A stretch of DNA of 9,297 nt, from NCBI GenBank assembly GCA_002784795.1, contig PFLZ01000020.1:1-9297 (forward strand), read 5' to 3'. The position numbers were made by a program, and so were the translations under genes. Below, piece after piece: positions 1-5,823 of the stretch; within the stretch, counting starts at the first letter, position 1, and every line of letters begins with the position of its first letter. Source of the stretch: Candidatus Magasanikbacteria bacterium CG_4_10_14_0_8_um_filter_42_12. Its GTDB lineage: Bacteria; Patescibacteriota; Patescibacteriia; Magasanikbacterales; UBA922. The notes beneath the pieces were generated by a model, which worked only from the letters and a program-made list of their open reading frames with translations, made no database searches and was not told where the DNA came from.

Positions 1-34
1 TATGAATATCTATTTTGGTTACGTTTCCCACTAA

Positions 35-115
35 TTACCTTATTTTATAACACCATTTGTATTTTTTCCCGCTACCACAAGGGCAAGGATCATATATACC
101 AATTTTTTTGTTCAT
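35..115 (-). CDS. 26-residue SEC-C-like zinc-motif peptide
   Basis: Small ORF: ATG at 115-113, TAA at 37-35, with in-frame stops a few codons upstream of the ATG. The product carries [15 protein letters not shown], which matches the SEC-C motif ([11 protein letters not shown]-x-C-C/H) found at the C-terminus of SecA and on many small bacterial proteins, where it binds zinc. Three of the four usual metal ligands are present; the last Cys/His is Tyr here. That is a one-base difference, since TAT could arise from TGT or CAT. The gene lies about 100 nt after hicA, beyond a hairpin, so it probably has its own promoter. No Shine-Dalgarno sequence is seen. It could be a real micro-protein or the remnant of a longer SEC-C protein. 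The motif is clear; expression is inferred. Confidence 0.6.
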   Translation of the reverse strand: MNKKIGIYDPCPCGSGKKYKWCYKIR

Positions 116-159
116 AAATTTAAAAATATCCCGTGAATGTTATTATCAGAATTGAATTC

Positions 160-189
160 AGTATACTCACAAATCTCCCAAATCCGCAA
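160..189 (-). promoter_or_regulatory. Possible promoter for the SEC-C peptide
   Basis: On the minus strand TATACT (165-160) is a good -10 box. An 18-nt spacer separates it from TTGCGG (189-184), a poor -35 box. It lies just after the hicA terminator hairpin and upstream of the SEC-C ORF. Support is by motif only. Confidence 0.25.
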
Positions 190-195
190 ATACAA

Positions 196-224
196 AAGAT
201 ACATGCCTGCAATGCATGTATCTT
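196..224 (-). terminator. Intrinsic terminator after hicA
   Basis: A perfect 11-bp inverted repeat (AAGATACATGC / GCATGTATCTT) with a 7-nt loop is followed on the minus strand by a T-rich stretch, TTTTGTATTTG. The hicA stop codon (225-223) overlaps the edge of the hairpin, so the gene ends right at its terminator. The opposite flank is also T-rich, so it might work in both directions. Confidence 0.6.
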
Positions 225-483
225 ATTTTATATACTCTAAAAATTCTTCAACAAACGTATCTCCCCCAAAAGCCCACAATTCTTTCAATATTTCCAACTG
301 GCAGTGAAGTTGTCTTGACCTCGGAACCATGATAAAAGGGGGCTGATTTGCTTGTCTTTGTTGTAATACATGTTCGGGTGCCTTGAATTTGTCATGACTC
401 CCACGTCGTTTATTATCTTTTACAAATCCCAGTTTTAGTAATGCTCGTATACATTGTTTTCTATTGAAATCTTGCCTCCCCAT
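223..483 (-). CDS. hicA: HicA-family mRNA interferase toxin
   Basis: An 86-residue HicA-type toxin. The family folds like a double-stranded RNA-binding domain and cleaves mRNA using a conserved histidine. The expected pattern is visible: an N-terminal helix with ALLKLGF, then RRGSHDKF with the catalytic His at residue 30, then PPFIMVPRS (residues 48-56). A C-terminal LHCQLEILKELWAFGGD segment follows (59-75), as in the longer HicA subgroup with an IMVPR strand. The start at 483 is 5 nt after the hicB stop, so the two are surely co-transcribed. No Shine-Dalgarno sequence precedes it. All expected motifs are intact, so the toxin is probably functional. Confidence 0.85.
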   Translation of the reverse strand: MGRQDFNRKQCIRALLKLGFVKDNKRRGSHDKFKAPEHVLQQRQANQPPFIMVPRSRQLHCQLEILKELWAFGGDTFVEEFLEYIK

Positions 484-488
484 ATGGT

Positions 489-806
489 TTACGCTGGTTG
501 GACAACCTTGTTGTCCTGCAATACAAATGTTCCGTATCCGTCAATAATCATTTTCTCATGGACCACATCTCCTATTTTTTTAGGAACATCATAGTAAGAT
601 AATACGGCATCGTTAAACATTCTTATAAGATCTTTGCCATTTTTTGCCTCTGTTACGAGGCCTGGCAATTCTTCACAGGTCAAGACAAAAAAACCATCAG
701 GAGTAAATCGGATGCGTAGATTAAATTTGTTTGGGATATTATATGTTTTTTTTATTTCAGCAGGCGAAAGCGCTGGAAAGAAAAAACGATATATATAGTT
801 CCACAT
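489..806 (-). CDS. hicB: HicB-family antitoxin (antitoxin-first pair)
   Basis: HicB-like antitoxin, expected to bind and neutralise the HicA made by the next gene. The partial RNase-H-like core is seen as FNLRIRFTPDGFFVLTCEELPGLVTEA, NGKDLIRMFNDAVLSYY. This corresponds to the family pattern of a strand, a D/N-G-F/Y turn, a 'C.elPG..teg' strand and a helix. No clear ribbon-helix-helix or HTH segment is visible at the C-terminus. The frame is open up to an ATG at 920, giving 143 residues. I prefer the ATG at 806 (105 residues), because the extra N-terminal part is A+T-rich, full of TATAC repeats and a promoter-like -10 box, and unlike HicB. Gene order is antitoxin then toxin, the reverse of the classic hicAB order. 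Confidence 0.75.
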   Translation of the reverse strand: MWNYIYRFFFPALSPAEIKKTYNIPNKFNLRIRFTPDGFFVLTCEELPGLVTEAKNGKDLIRMFNDAVLSYYDVPKKIGDVVHEKMIIDGYGTFVLQDNKVVQPA

Positions 807-810
807 ATAA

Positions 811-910
811 TATATACTGCTTAAGAACGTACTTTTTAAGTATACTATACTCTTTGAATTTGTGGTAGAAATCGGAAGTTCCGAGAAGTACCTATACTTG
901 TATACTGTAT
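811..910 (-). promoter_or_regulatory. TATAC-rich promoter/operator region of hicBA
   Basis: TATAC occurs at 813, 841, 846, 893 and 901, with paired copies 5 and 8 nt apart, plus a small palindrome CGGAAGTTCCG at 873-883. On the minus strand TATAGT (849-844) can serve as a -10 box about 40 nt before the preferred hicB start; no good -35 box was found for it. TTGACT (930-925) with TATACA (904-899) is another candidate, but its 20-nt spacer is too long. Paired repeats at a toxin-antitoxin promoter suggest autorepression sites. This is inferred. Confidence 0.35.
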
Positions 911-967
911 GAAATATCATGAAAAGTCAAGTATATGTATCCATCAATCACTCTACCCTCAAATACT

Positions 968-1438
968 TTATTCACTCCTCAACGCATCAACAGGGTCGAG
1001 TTTGCTTGCTTTGAGTGCTGGATAAAATCCAAAAAATAAACCTACAATAGCTGAGAACGTAAAAGACAATATCACTCCAGAAACAGATGGAACAACATAC
1101 CAACCCTCAAATGTATTCAAAATGGGAATGATGATTTGACCAAGTAGCGCCCCTACCATTCCTCCCCCAATGGATAAAATCACGGATTCAGCCAAAAATT
1201 GAGTCAAAATATCTTGTTTTTGTGCCCCAATTGCTTTTGCTATACCAATTTCTTTTGTTCTTTCTGCGACCGTCACAAACATGACATTCATAATACCGAC
1301 GCCAGATACAATAAGCACAATCGTTGCGATCGATACCAACAGTAATGACATGGTATCTGCAGAACTTTGGGCAGCGCCGACAATAGAACCAGGATCAAAA
1401 ATACGAAAATCATCAGCCTGACTTGCTTCTGAGATTCA
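968..1438 (-). pseudogene. C-terminal stub of a MacB/FtsX-type ABC transporter permease
   Basis: Remnant of a MacB-like permease, an integral membrane subunit that couples an ATPase to export or extracytoplasmic work. The signature is strong: SLLLVSIATIVLIVSGVGIMNVMFVTVAERTKEIGIAKAIGA in family order, two further hydrophobic segments, and the normal C-terminal ending DPVDALRSE. An ATG at 1351 opens the stub, but the same frame continues upstream of it with family-like sequence (SEASQADDFRIFDPGSIVGAAQ) until a TGA at about 1438-1436. Coding therefore once extended further, and about two thirds of the protein is missing: the first transmembrane helix and the periplasmic domain. No partner ATPase is in the window. 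A 136-residue fragment with three helices is unlikely to function alone. Confidence 0.8.
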
Positions 1439-1442
1439 GAAG
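1426..1442. repeat. Palindrome at the permease truncation point
   Basis: A 7-bp inverted repeat with a 3-nt loop (CTTCTGA-GAT-TCAGAAG on the plus strand) sits exactly where homology to the permease stops. The TGA that closes the permease frame is part of it. It may be a scar of the rearrangement that removed the 5' part of the gene. Confidence 0.5.
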
Positions 1443-1486
1443 TAGTACAGGGGGGACGTGAGTGGTTTTTTTGTTGAAATAAATTG

Positions 1487-2986
1487 TTATCTTACCGCAG
1501 GTTCAACTGCCGGCTCAGCTCCATCTTTCATCATGAGAATCGGTGGTTCTGTAGGGATCGGGCGGTCTCTTTCTTCATCAAGAATATCTGTGACCAGCGG
1601 GATCGTGATGATGCGTGAGCTGTAGAATGGTTCGTCTGTGGGGATATTTTGCACAGGGAATTGGAGTGCCGGGATGAATACTTCGTACGAACGTGCATTG
1701 CCTTCCTGTGGCAAGTAGTGCTGGATATAGACGAGCGTTGGTGTGCCGAGCTCGAGGACTCGTTCTTCTGACTCTTCTGCATACCATGGATACATGTTGA
1801 GCCCGCCTTGCTCTGCAAGTGAGATCACGCGGCTACTGTCTGTCGTCACATCGTAGTCTGATGCTTCAAATCCTCCTGCCATGAGATTTGAGACATTATT
1901 TACTTTTTTTGTGAAGATGTCGACATTCACACGCATGCCCTCTGGCAATCCGCTATAGTCATGCGCAGTATGATTTTCGAGCTGGAATGGATAGATGATC
2001 GTGATCATATTTGGAATATACCGTTGGGATGCTGCATCTGCAGCTCGTTGTTCTGCTTGCAACGCTTGCCACTGCATATCTACGACCGGTGTGCCATATC
2101 CGGCTGTGCTGATATTGTGTGCGCGCAAAAATGCATCGGCGATGTCAATCAATTGTTGTTCTGGTAACATGTCTGCTTCTGTGGCTTCACGATAGATGTC
2201 CTGACGATTGTCGTAATTTTCATAAATACTTGCTTGCCCATTGGTGACATCTATTGTGATGCGATAGTCATTGTCATAGAGGGAAATCGTCTCTGCGTGC
2301 AGCGTGCCAAATGAGGACAAGTCCACAAGACCTGTGCCGACAGCGCTGAGCTGCGTGCCGAGTGCCTGTGATGCATTTGTTGGCATGATGCGTCGGTAGA
2401 CTGGGAGCGTGGTATCGGTGAGCTCGAGTGGCTCTCCAGTATAGGTGTATGTGTAGTGGTATGGCACTGGCGCGATCATCATCTTTGCATCCACGCCATC
2501 GCCACCCATGCCGACCACCGTATCTGCTGGCATACGGCTGCTGAGCATGCGTGTATCAAATGAGACTGATTCTGCTGTCGGTGCGGCAGCGCTTTCTGTT
2601 GACGAGAGCACACCAAAGGCTCCTGCATTTCTGTGGACGACCTCATTTGGTGAAAAGATCGAAGCAAATTGGCCTCCTGAGAGCATGCTTGTCCGCGAAG
2701 TACCATAGTGGTACACACCCACGAGCAATGCGAGCGAGAGAACTGCACCGGCTGCAATAAAGGCCGGTTGTTTGTTCATAAAAAGATGCGTGAAGAATGA
2801 AGGGGATGACGGTATCGGTGTCCCCACAAGTCGTTTTCGAAGTGAGGATACAAATGCGTCGTCGATATGTACGTCTGGTTTTTGTTCGAGCATGCGCGTG
2901 AGGAGTGTGATGAGTTCTGTTTCATGCGCTTGCAGCGTTGGATCGATGGCGTAGAGTTCTTTGAGAAATGTGTGTATTTTTTTCAT
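1487..2986 (-). CDS. Single-pass membrane protein, putative anti-sigma partner of the adjacent ECF sigma factor
   Basis: A 499-residue protein I cannot assign to a named family. The N-terminal 55 residues look cytoplasmic and helical (ELYAIDPTLQAHETEL; KPDVHIDDAFVSSLRKRLV). One transmembrane helix lies at about 75-94 (AFIAAGAVLSLALLVGVYHYG). The remaining roughly 400 residues should be outside the cell membrane. This part has alternating strands (YRITIDVTNGQASIYENY) and a helix LPEQQLIDIADAFLRAHNI that loosely resembles PepSY/YcdB-type repeats. It ends in a short AEPAVEPAVR tail. It follows an ECF sigma gene on the same strand, and a small cytoplasmic N-terminus, one helix and an exported sensor domain is the usual anti-sigma layout. 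The role is inferred from that. The start at 2986 is the first ATG and has no Shine-Dalgarno sequence. Confidence 0.7.
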   Translation of the reverse strand: MKKIHTFLKELYAIDPTLQAHETELITLLTRMLEQKPDVHIDDAFVSSLRKRLVGTPIPSSPSFFTHLFMNKQPAFIAAGAVLSLALLVGVYHYGTSRTSMLSGGQFASIFSPNEVVHRNAGAFGVLSSTESAAAPTAESVSFDTRMLSSRMPADTVVGMGGDGVDAKMMIAPVPYHYTYTYTGEPLELTDTTLPVYRRIMPTNASQALGTQLSAVGTGLVDLSSFGTLHAETISLYDNDYRITIDVTNGQASIYENYDNRQDIYREATEADMLPEQQLIDIADAFLRAHNISTAGYGTPVVDMQWQALQAEQRAADAASQRYIPNMITIIYPFQLENHTAHDYSGLPEGMRVNVDIFTKKVNNVSNLMAGGFEASDYDVTTDSSRVISLAEQGGLNMYPWYAEESEERVLELGTPTLVYIQHYLPQEGNARSYEVFIPALQFPVQNIPTDEPFYSSRIITIPLVTDILDEERDRPIPTEPPILMMKDGAEPAVEPAVR

Positions 2987-3001
2987 AAGAATGGAGTGGT
3001 T

Positions 3002-3162
3002 AGAGCCAATTTAGAATCTTTTTCCTGACTCCATTTTGTCCTGTTTTGGCTGCAAAATGTTCAAATTTCGTCGTCATAATACATTATCCCTCCTCAATTT
3101 TCTCATTTTTCGCTCAAAACATGAACAAAATAGCTCTAGAAAAAAGATTCTAAACTGGCTCT
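3002..3162. repeat. 22-nt inverted repeat spanning the sigma/anti-sigma gap
   Basis: The arms at 3002-3023 and 3141-3162 are reverse complements at 21 of 22 positions, with a 117-nt spacer. The arm core is AGAGCCA-R-TTTAGAATC followed by a T-run. The right arm covers the last codons of the sigma C-terminal frame; the left arm ends 15 nt before the start of the 499-residue membrane protein. In the mRNA this would form a long stem just ahead of that start codon. The 161-bp size with terminal inverted repeats would also fit a MITE-like element, but I see no target-site duplication directly flanking the arms. Confidence 0.65.
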
Positions 3163-3450
3163 GAGAAATAGGAGGAAGAGATGGAGTGGCATCTGCTTGC
3201 GGAGTGTCTTGATCGATCGGGAGAATGCCATCTTGCAGCTTGCTTCACTCTTGCCGAGCACCTCTGCGATTTCTTTATAGCTTTTTTCTTCCCAGAGTCG
3301 GAGCATCAAGATGTCTCGTTGCTCTGATGACAATTTCGCGAGGTACGGTTTGAGAGATTCTATTTCTATGTATGCGTGAATGTCTGCCATTTGTTCTTTC
3401 ACATCTGGGATATCCCAGGCATCCTCGATAGATACATCATATTTTTTGTT
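3136..3450 (-). CDS. ECF sigma factor, C-terminal half (region 4), out of frame with the N-terminal half
   Basis: This frame encodes the sigma region 2-4 linker and region 4. Useful coding begins near 3450 with KKYDVSIEDAWDIPD and continues through LSSEQRDILMLRLWEEKSYKEIAEVLG, KSEASCKMAFSRSIKTLRK, the helix-turn-helix that reads the -35 element. It ends in a hydrophobic MPLHLFLLFL tail at a TAG at 3138-3136. The frame is open up to an ATG at 3495, but the residues before KKYD are shadow sequence of the N-terminal half. Joined across the A6 run at 3447-3442, the two halves make an ECF sigma of about 192 residues, a normal length. The last residues (RASLESFF) are encoded by one arm of the 3002-3162 inverted repeat, so the tail may have been altered by it. 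Confidence 0.75.
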   Translation of the reverse strand, partial: NKKYDVSIEDAWDIPDVKEQMADIHAYIEIESLKPYLAKLSSEQRDILMLRLWEEKSYKEIAEVLGKSEASCKMAFSRSIKTLRKQMPLHLFLLFLRASLESFF

Positions 3451-3713
3451 CGATAGTGATCGATGACGGCACTGCGAGCGATCGTATAGAGCCATGTGCG
3501 GAACGATCCTTTCATTGCATCAAATGTATCTATCTTGTGCAGTGCTTTGACAAAAATATCTGCCGTGATATCTGCCGCGGTTTCTTTTTGATGTGTTTTG
3601 TAATAGACAAAGCGATAGATCTCTTTGATATACAGATCATAGAGCTGGCCAAAGGCCTCACGATCGCCGTGCGTTGCGGCATCTGCCCAACGCTGTATAC
3701 GTGTGTTGTTCAT
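3399..3713 (-). CDS. ECF sigma factor, N-terminal half (region 2), frame broken at an A6 run
   Basis: Sigma-70 region 2 of an ECF factor, which binds core RNA polymerase and the -10 element. DREAFGQLYDLYIKEIYRFVYYKT, ADITADIFVKALHKI and GSFRTWLYTIARSAVIDHYR follow the family order closely. At residue 90 (…HYRTK) family similarity stops and a short unrelated tail (NMMYLSRMPGISQM) ends at 3399. Region 4 resumes in the -1 frame right after the A6 run at 3447-3442. One added A there would restore a continuous RTKKYDVSIED linker. The cause could be a real mutation, a sequencing or assembly homopolymer error, or -1 slippage: the zero-frame heptamer is A AAA AAT. The start is the ATG at 3713. The gene is followed by its presumed anti-sigma partner. 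Confidence 0.8.
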   Translation of the reverse strand: MNNTRIQRWADAATHGDREAFGQLYDLYIKEIYRFVYYKTHQKETAADITADIFVKALHKIDTFDAMKGSFRTWLYTIARSAVIDHYRTKNMMYLSRMPGISQM

Positions 3714-3718
3714 GTGAA

Positions 3719-3734
3719 AAAAAGATATCTTTTT
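3719..3734. repeat. 16-nt perfect palindrome ahead of the sigma start
   Basis: AAAAAGATATCTTTTT reads the same on both strands and lies 5 nt upstream of the ATG at 3713. A second palindrome, TACTATAGTA, is at 3744-3753. They could be operator half-sites or merely A+T-rich symmetry. Confidence 0.4.
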
Positions 3735-3749
3735 GTATGCTTCTACTAT

Positions 3750-3778
3750 AGTATACGATAGAATGGCGAGAAAGTAAC
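3750..3778 (-). promoter_or_regulatory. Possible promoter of the frameshifted sigma gene
   Basis: TATACT (3755-3750) is a good -10 box about 37 nt before the start codon. The sequence at a 17-nt spacer, GTTACT (3778-3773), does not match a sigma-70 -35 box. An alternative -10, TATAGT (3750-3745), overlaps it and lacks a partner too. An autoregulated ECF-type promoter is possible but not recognisable. The rest of 3779-3873 shows nothing. Confidence 0.3.
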
Positions 3779-3873
3779 ATCCTCTCCAAACAGCTTCTCC
3801 CTCAAAACCCTTTGTCTTTAAATAAACGTTTCTCTAGGTAGAAAAAACAATGAAGGATGAATTAAGAAACAGA

Positions 3874-3899
3874 AGACCACCAGCATGTGCTGGTGGTCT
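3874..3899 (-). terminator. Strong intrinsic terminator of the sigma/DUF5667 unit
   Basis: A perfect inverted repeat (AGACCACCAGC with loop ATGT and GCTGGTGGTCT on the plus strand) gives an 11-bp G+C-rich stem 18 nt downstream of the stop at 3920. On the minus strand it is followed by TCTGTTTCTTAATTC, a moderate T-tract. An outer AACAG/CTGTT pair could lengthen the stem with a small bulge. Confidence 0.8.
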
Positions 3900-3919
3900 G
3901 TTATGTGAACTGTCTCTAT

Positions 3920-5236
3920 TTACAATCCAATGTTCACGCGACTCTTTGATTCGCTGCGTGTCTCTTTGTCGTCAATATCGAGAAGTGCGTCGGTTTCTAT
4001 CTCAATATTGAGTGCGTCATCTTCATCAGTATCATCATCATCTTCTTTCTCGTCTGCATCATCAGCATTTTGCTCGTCGTCTGTATCCTGATCATTCACA
4101 TCTTCATGTTTCTCGTCTGATCTATTTCGGTCGTCATTTTTATCGTCATCGTTGTCAGTATCTATTCGCACTTCAATGCCCACAGCAGCAGAGGTGCGTA
4201 AGAAGAGATGCACGCGATCAAGCATGGTCTGCGCCTTATGATAGAGTTCAAACGCATCACCGTATTCTTTGGCAAGGAGCTTTCGATCTGCTTCTTGTTT
4301 CATAGTGACGGCTGCGTCAAATGCTGCGTGTGCTTCTGTGCGTGCGCCATTTTTTTCTTCAAATGTGAGAAGGATTTTTTCTGTGGTAGTAATTTTTGTT
4401 TCAGTGACTTGTTTTGTCTGGGCGAGTGTCCGAGCTCGGTCGTCTTCATCTTTTTCTTCCAATTTTTCTGCATAGTCTGCGCGAACACGTGCCTGGACAT
4501 CAGCTTTGTGTTCGAGCGCGTTGAGGATATGGGTGATAGGTAAGACATGTTCATCCTCATCTGCATCATCGTCGTCTGTTGATGGTGTTGTGGTGGCACT
4601 GTCATCCGTCGTGTCATCGTCTGTGTCTGCGGTCGCGTCATCTTCGAGCGACTGGAAGATGCGTTGCTGGACGCTCAGGAGCGCTTCCAGCCTACTTTGG
4701 GCATTGGCAGCGGCTTCCAGATTTCCTTTTGCTTCCAGCTCTGCCATGAGCGACTCGGCCTTGTCAATATGTGTTGCGAGCCGGGCTGAGAGATCTGCTG
4801 CAATGTCTGCGTCAAGTGCGCCTTCTGTCTCGAGTGCTGCTGCTTCGTGTGATCGGCGTTCTGCGAGCGTGGTTTCCCATGCTACTTTTGCTTCTGCGTT
4901 CACGGTGAAGGCACCGCGTATTTCTTCATTCACGTTCACTTTTATAGGGTAGAGAACATCTCCTGGCAACGCGCCTTGCGCTGCGAATACGGTTCCTCCG
5001 CTAAAAGCTGCGATAATGGCGAGAAAGATTCCTGCAAACATACGATTGTGTGTTACGAGTAAGTGTAGAGGGAAGTGTTTCCCTATACCCATACTATGTC
5101 GGATAGGATCAGATTTTCTTACAGGACTTACCGCTGCCGGGTGTTCCTTCATGTATGACAACATATCACCACGCATATCTGCCGATTCTTGCTTTGTCAA
5201 TCTGACATGGTTCAATTGTTTGTGTAGCTTTTTCAT
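3920..5236 (-). CDS. DUF5667-like acidic single-pass membrane protein, partner of the upstream ECF sigma factor
   Basis: A 438-residue protein. I start it at the ATG at 5236 because this overlaps the sigma stop as ATGA, implying translational coupling. The open frame to 5383 only adds 49 residues of sigma shadow. Layout: about 60 basic cytoplasmic residues (KKLHKQLNHVRLTKQESADMR…YMKEHP); a transmembrane helix at about 66-85 (MFAGIFLAIIAAFSGGTVFAA); then ALPGDVLYPIKVNVNEEI (about 89-106), typical of DUF5667 proteins; then a helical, Ala/Glu-rich region to about 195. An Asp/Thr linker follows, then more helices, and a C-terminal block dominated by Asp and Glu. Proteins of this design commonly follow ECF sigma genes in Patescibacteria, so an anti-sigma or envelope-sensing role is likely but inferred. 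The acidic exported tail could bind cations. Confidence 0.75.
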   Translation of the reverse strand: MKKLHKQLNHVRLTKQESADMRGDMLSYMKEHPAAVSPVRKSDPIRHSMGIGKHFPLHLLVTHNRMFAGIFLAIIAAFSGGTVFAAQGALPGDVLYPIKVNVNEEIRGAFTVNAEAKVAWETTLAERRSHEAAALETEGALDADIAADLSARLATHIDKAESLMAELEAKGNLEAAANAQSRLEALLSVQQRIFQSLEDDATADTDDDTTDDSATTTPSTDDDDADEDEHVLPITHILNALEHKADVQARVRADYAEKLEEKDEDDRARTLAQTKQVTETKITTTEKILLTFEEKNGARTEAHAAFDAAVTMKQEADRKLLAKEYGDAFELYHKAQTMLDRVHLFLRTSAAVGIEVRIDTDNDDDKNDDRNRSDEKHEDVNDQDTDDEQNADDADEKEDDDDTDEDDALNIEIETDALLDIDDKETRSESKSRVNIGL

Positions 5237-5757
5237 ACCGTTGGGATGTGTTTCATCTTCTGCTGTACCTGACGTTTTGCCCTGGTGATTCTTACTGAGA
5301 TGACATTCACGGTTTCGCCAGTCATCACGGCGATTTCTTTTGGTTTCAATCCTTCGATATAGCGTAAGAGAAAGGCTTCGCAATAGATGTCTTCGAGGGT
5401 GTCGAGTACTGTCATCAGTGCATCTACATCCATCTTGCTATCTGTCGCGTCTTCAATGCGTTCATTACCTGCTGGTTGGAATCCTGTATCTTGCAGTTGC
5501 TCGAGTGAGTCTTCTTTTTTCCGTCGCCGGTAGTCGATGACTGTGTTTGTCGCTATTTTATAGAGAAATGCTTTGGGGTGTTCGAGTGTATTTCCTTTTT
5601 GCAGATAGTCCCAGACCTTCATGAATGCTTCTTGCGCAAGTTCTTTTGCAATCTCACGATGGTAGACACGAAAATAACAATGCCGAAAAATGGCATCTTG
5701 ATACGTGTCGTAGAGTGTCATGAAACGTTGTTCGATATCTTCCTGCGTTGCTGCCAT
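5233..5757 (-). CDS. ECF-family RNA polymerase sigma factor
   Basis: A 174-residue sigma factor of normal ECF length. Region 2 spans about residues 12-80 (FMTLYDTYQDAIFRHCYFR, AKELAQEAFMKVWDYL, PKAFLYKIATNTVIDYRRRKK) and would bind core polymerase and melt the -10 element. Region 4 spans about 115-168 (VLDTLEDIYCEAFLLRYIEGL, KPKEIAVMTGETVNVISVRITRAKRQVQ) and holds the -35-reading helix-turn-helix. No extra C-terminal domain is present. The stop overlaps the start of the DUF5667-like membrane protein by ATGA, a typical sigma/anti-sigma arrangement. It starts 66 nt after proC, with a promoter candidate in that gap. It shares architecture but not close sequence with the broken sigma at 3136-3713. 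The signal sensed and the regulon cannot be told. Confidence 0.9.
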   Translation of the reverse strand: MAATQEDIEQRFMTLYDTYQDAIFRHCYFRVYHREIAKELAQEAFMKVWDYLQKGNTLEHPKAFLYKIATNTVIDYRRRKKEDSLEQLQDTGFQPAGNERIEDATDSKMDVDALMTVLDTLEDIYCEAFLLRYIEGLKPKEIAVMTGETVNVISVRITRAKRQVQQKMKHIPTV

Positions 5758-5779
5758 AGTGATAGTGTATGTATGTCGT

Positions 5780-5809
5780 ATGATATACCACTTTGTCGTT
5801 CATGACAAA
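5780..5809 (-). promoter_or_regulatory. Sigma-70-type promoter with an inverted repeat, upstream of the ECF sigma gene
   Basis: TTGTCA (5808-5803), a 17-nt spacer and TATCAT (5785-5780) form a good vegetative-type promoter about 23 nt before the start codon. An inverted repeat TTTGTC-N6-GACAAA (5809-5804 and 5797-5792) covers the -35 box and part of the spacer, where a repressor or activator could bind. It could instead be a weak hairpin ending the proC transcript. Confidence 0.5.
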
Positions 5810-5823
5810 AGAATAGCAATGTA

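Noticed and set aside
1531..1818. Minus-strand 95-residue open frame inside the 499-residue membrane protein gene
   Set aside because: It overlaps a longer frame with clear signal-anchor architecture, and its translation has no recognisable domain and skewed Ser/His/Lys composition.
3405..3441. Programmed -1 frameshift signal with a downstream stem in the sigma gene
   Set aside because: The stem is small and about 23 nt from the A6 run, beyond the usual 5-9 nt, and no upstream SD-like stimulator is seen. Kept only as a minor possibility in the frameshift finding.
4506..4952. Plus-strand Ser/Ala-rich open frame of 148 residues
   Set aside because: It is the antisense shadow of the acidic and Ala/Glu-rich coding region; Asp/Glu codons read backwards give Ser-rich runs. 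It has no promoter or domain.
5237..5383. Longer start for the DUF5667-like protein
   Set aside because: The extra 49 residues are the out-of-frame shadow of sigma region 4. The ATGA overlap at 5236 is the normal coupled start.
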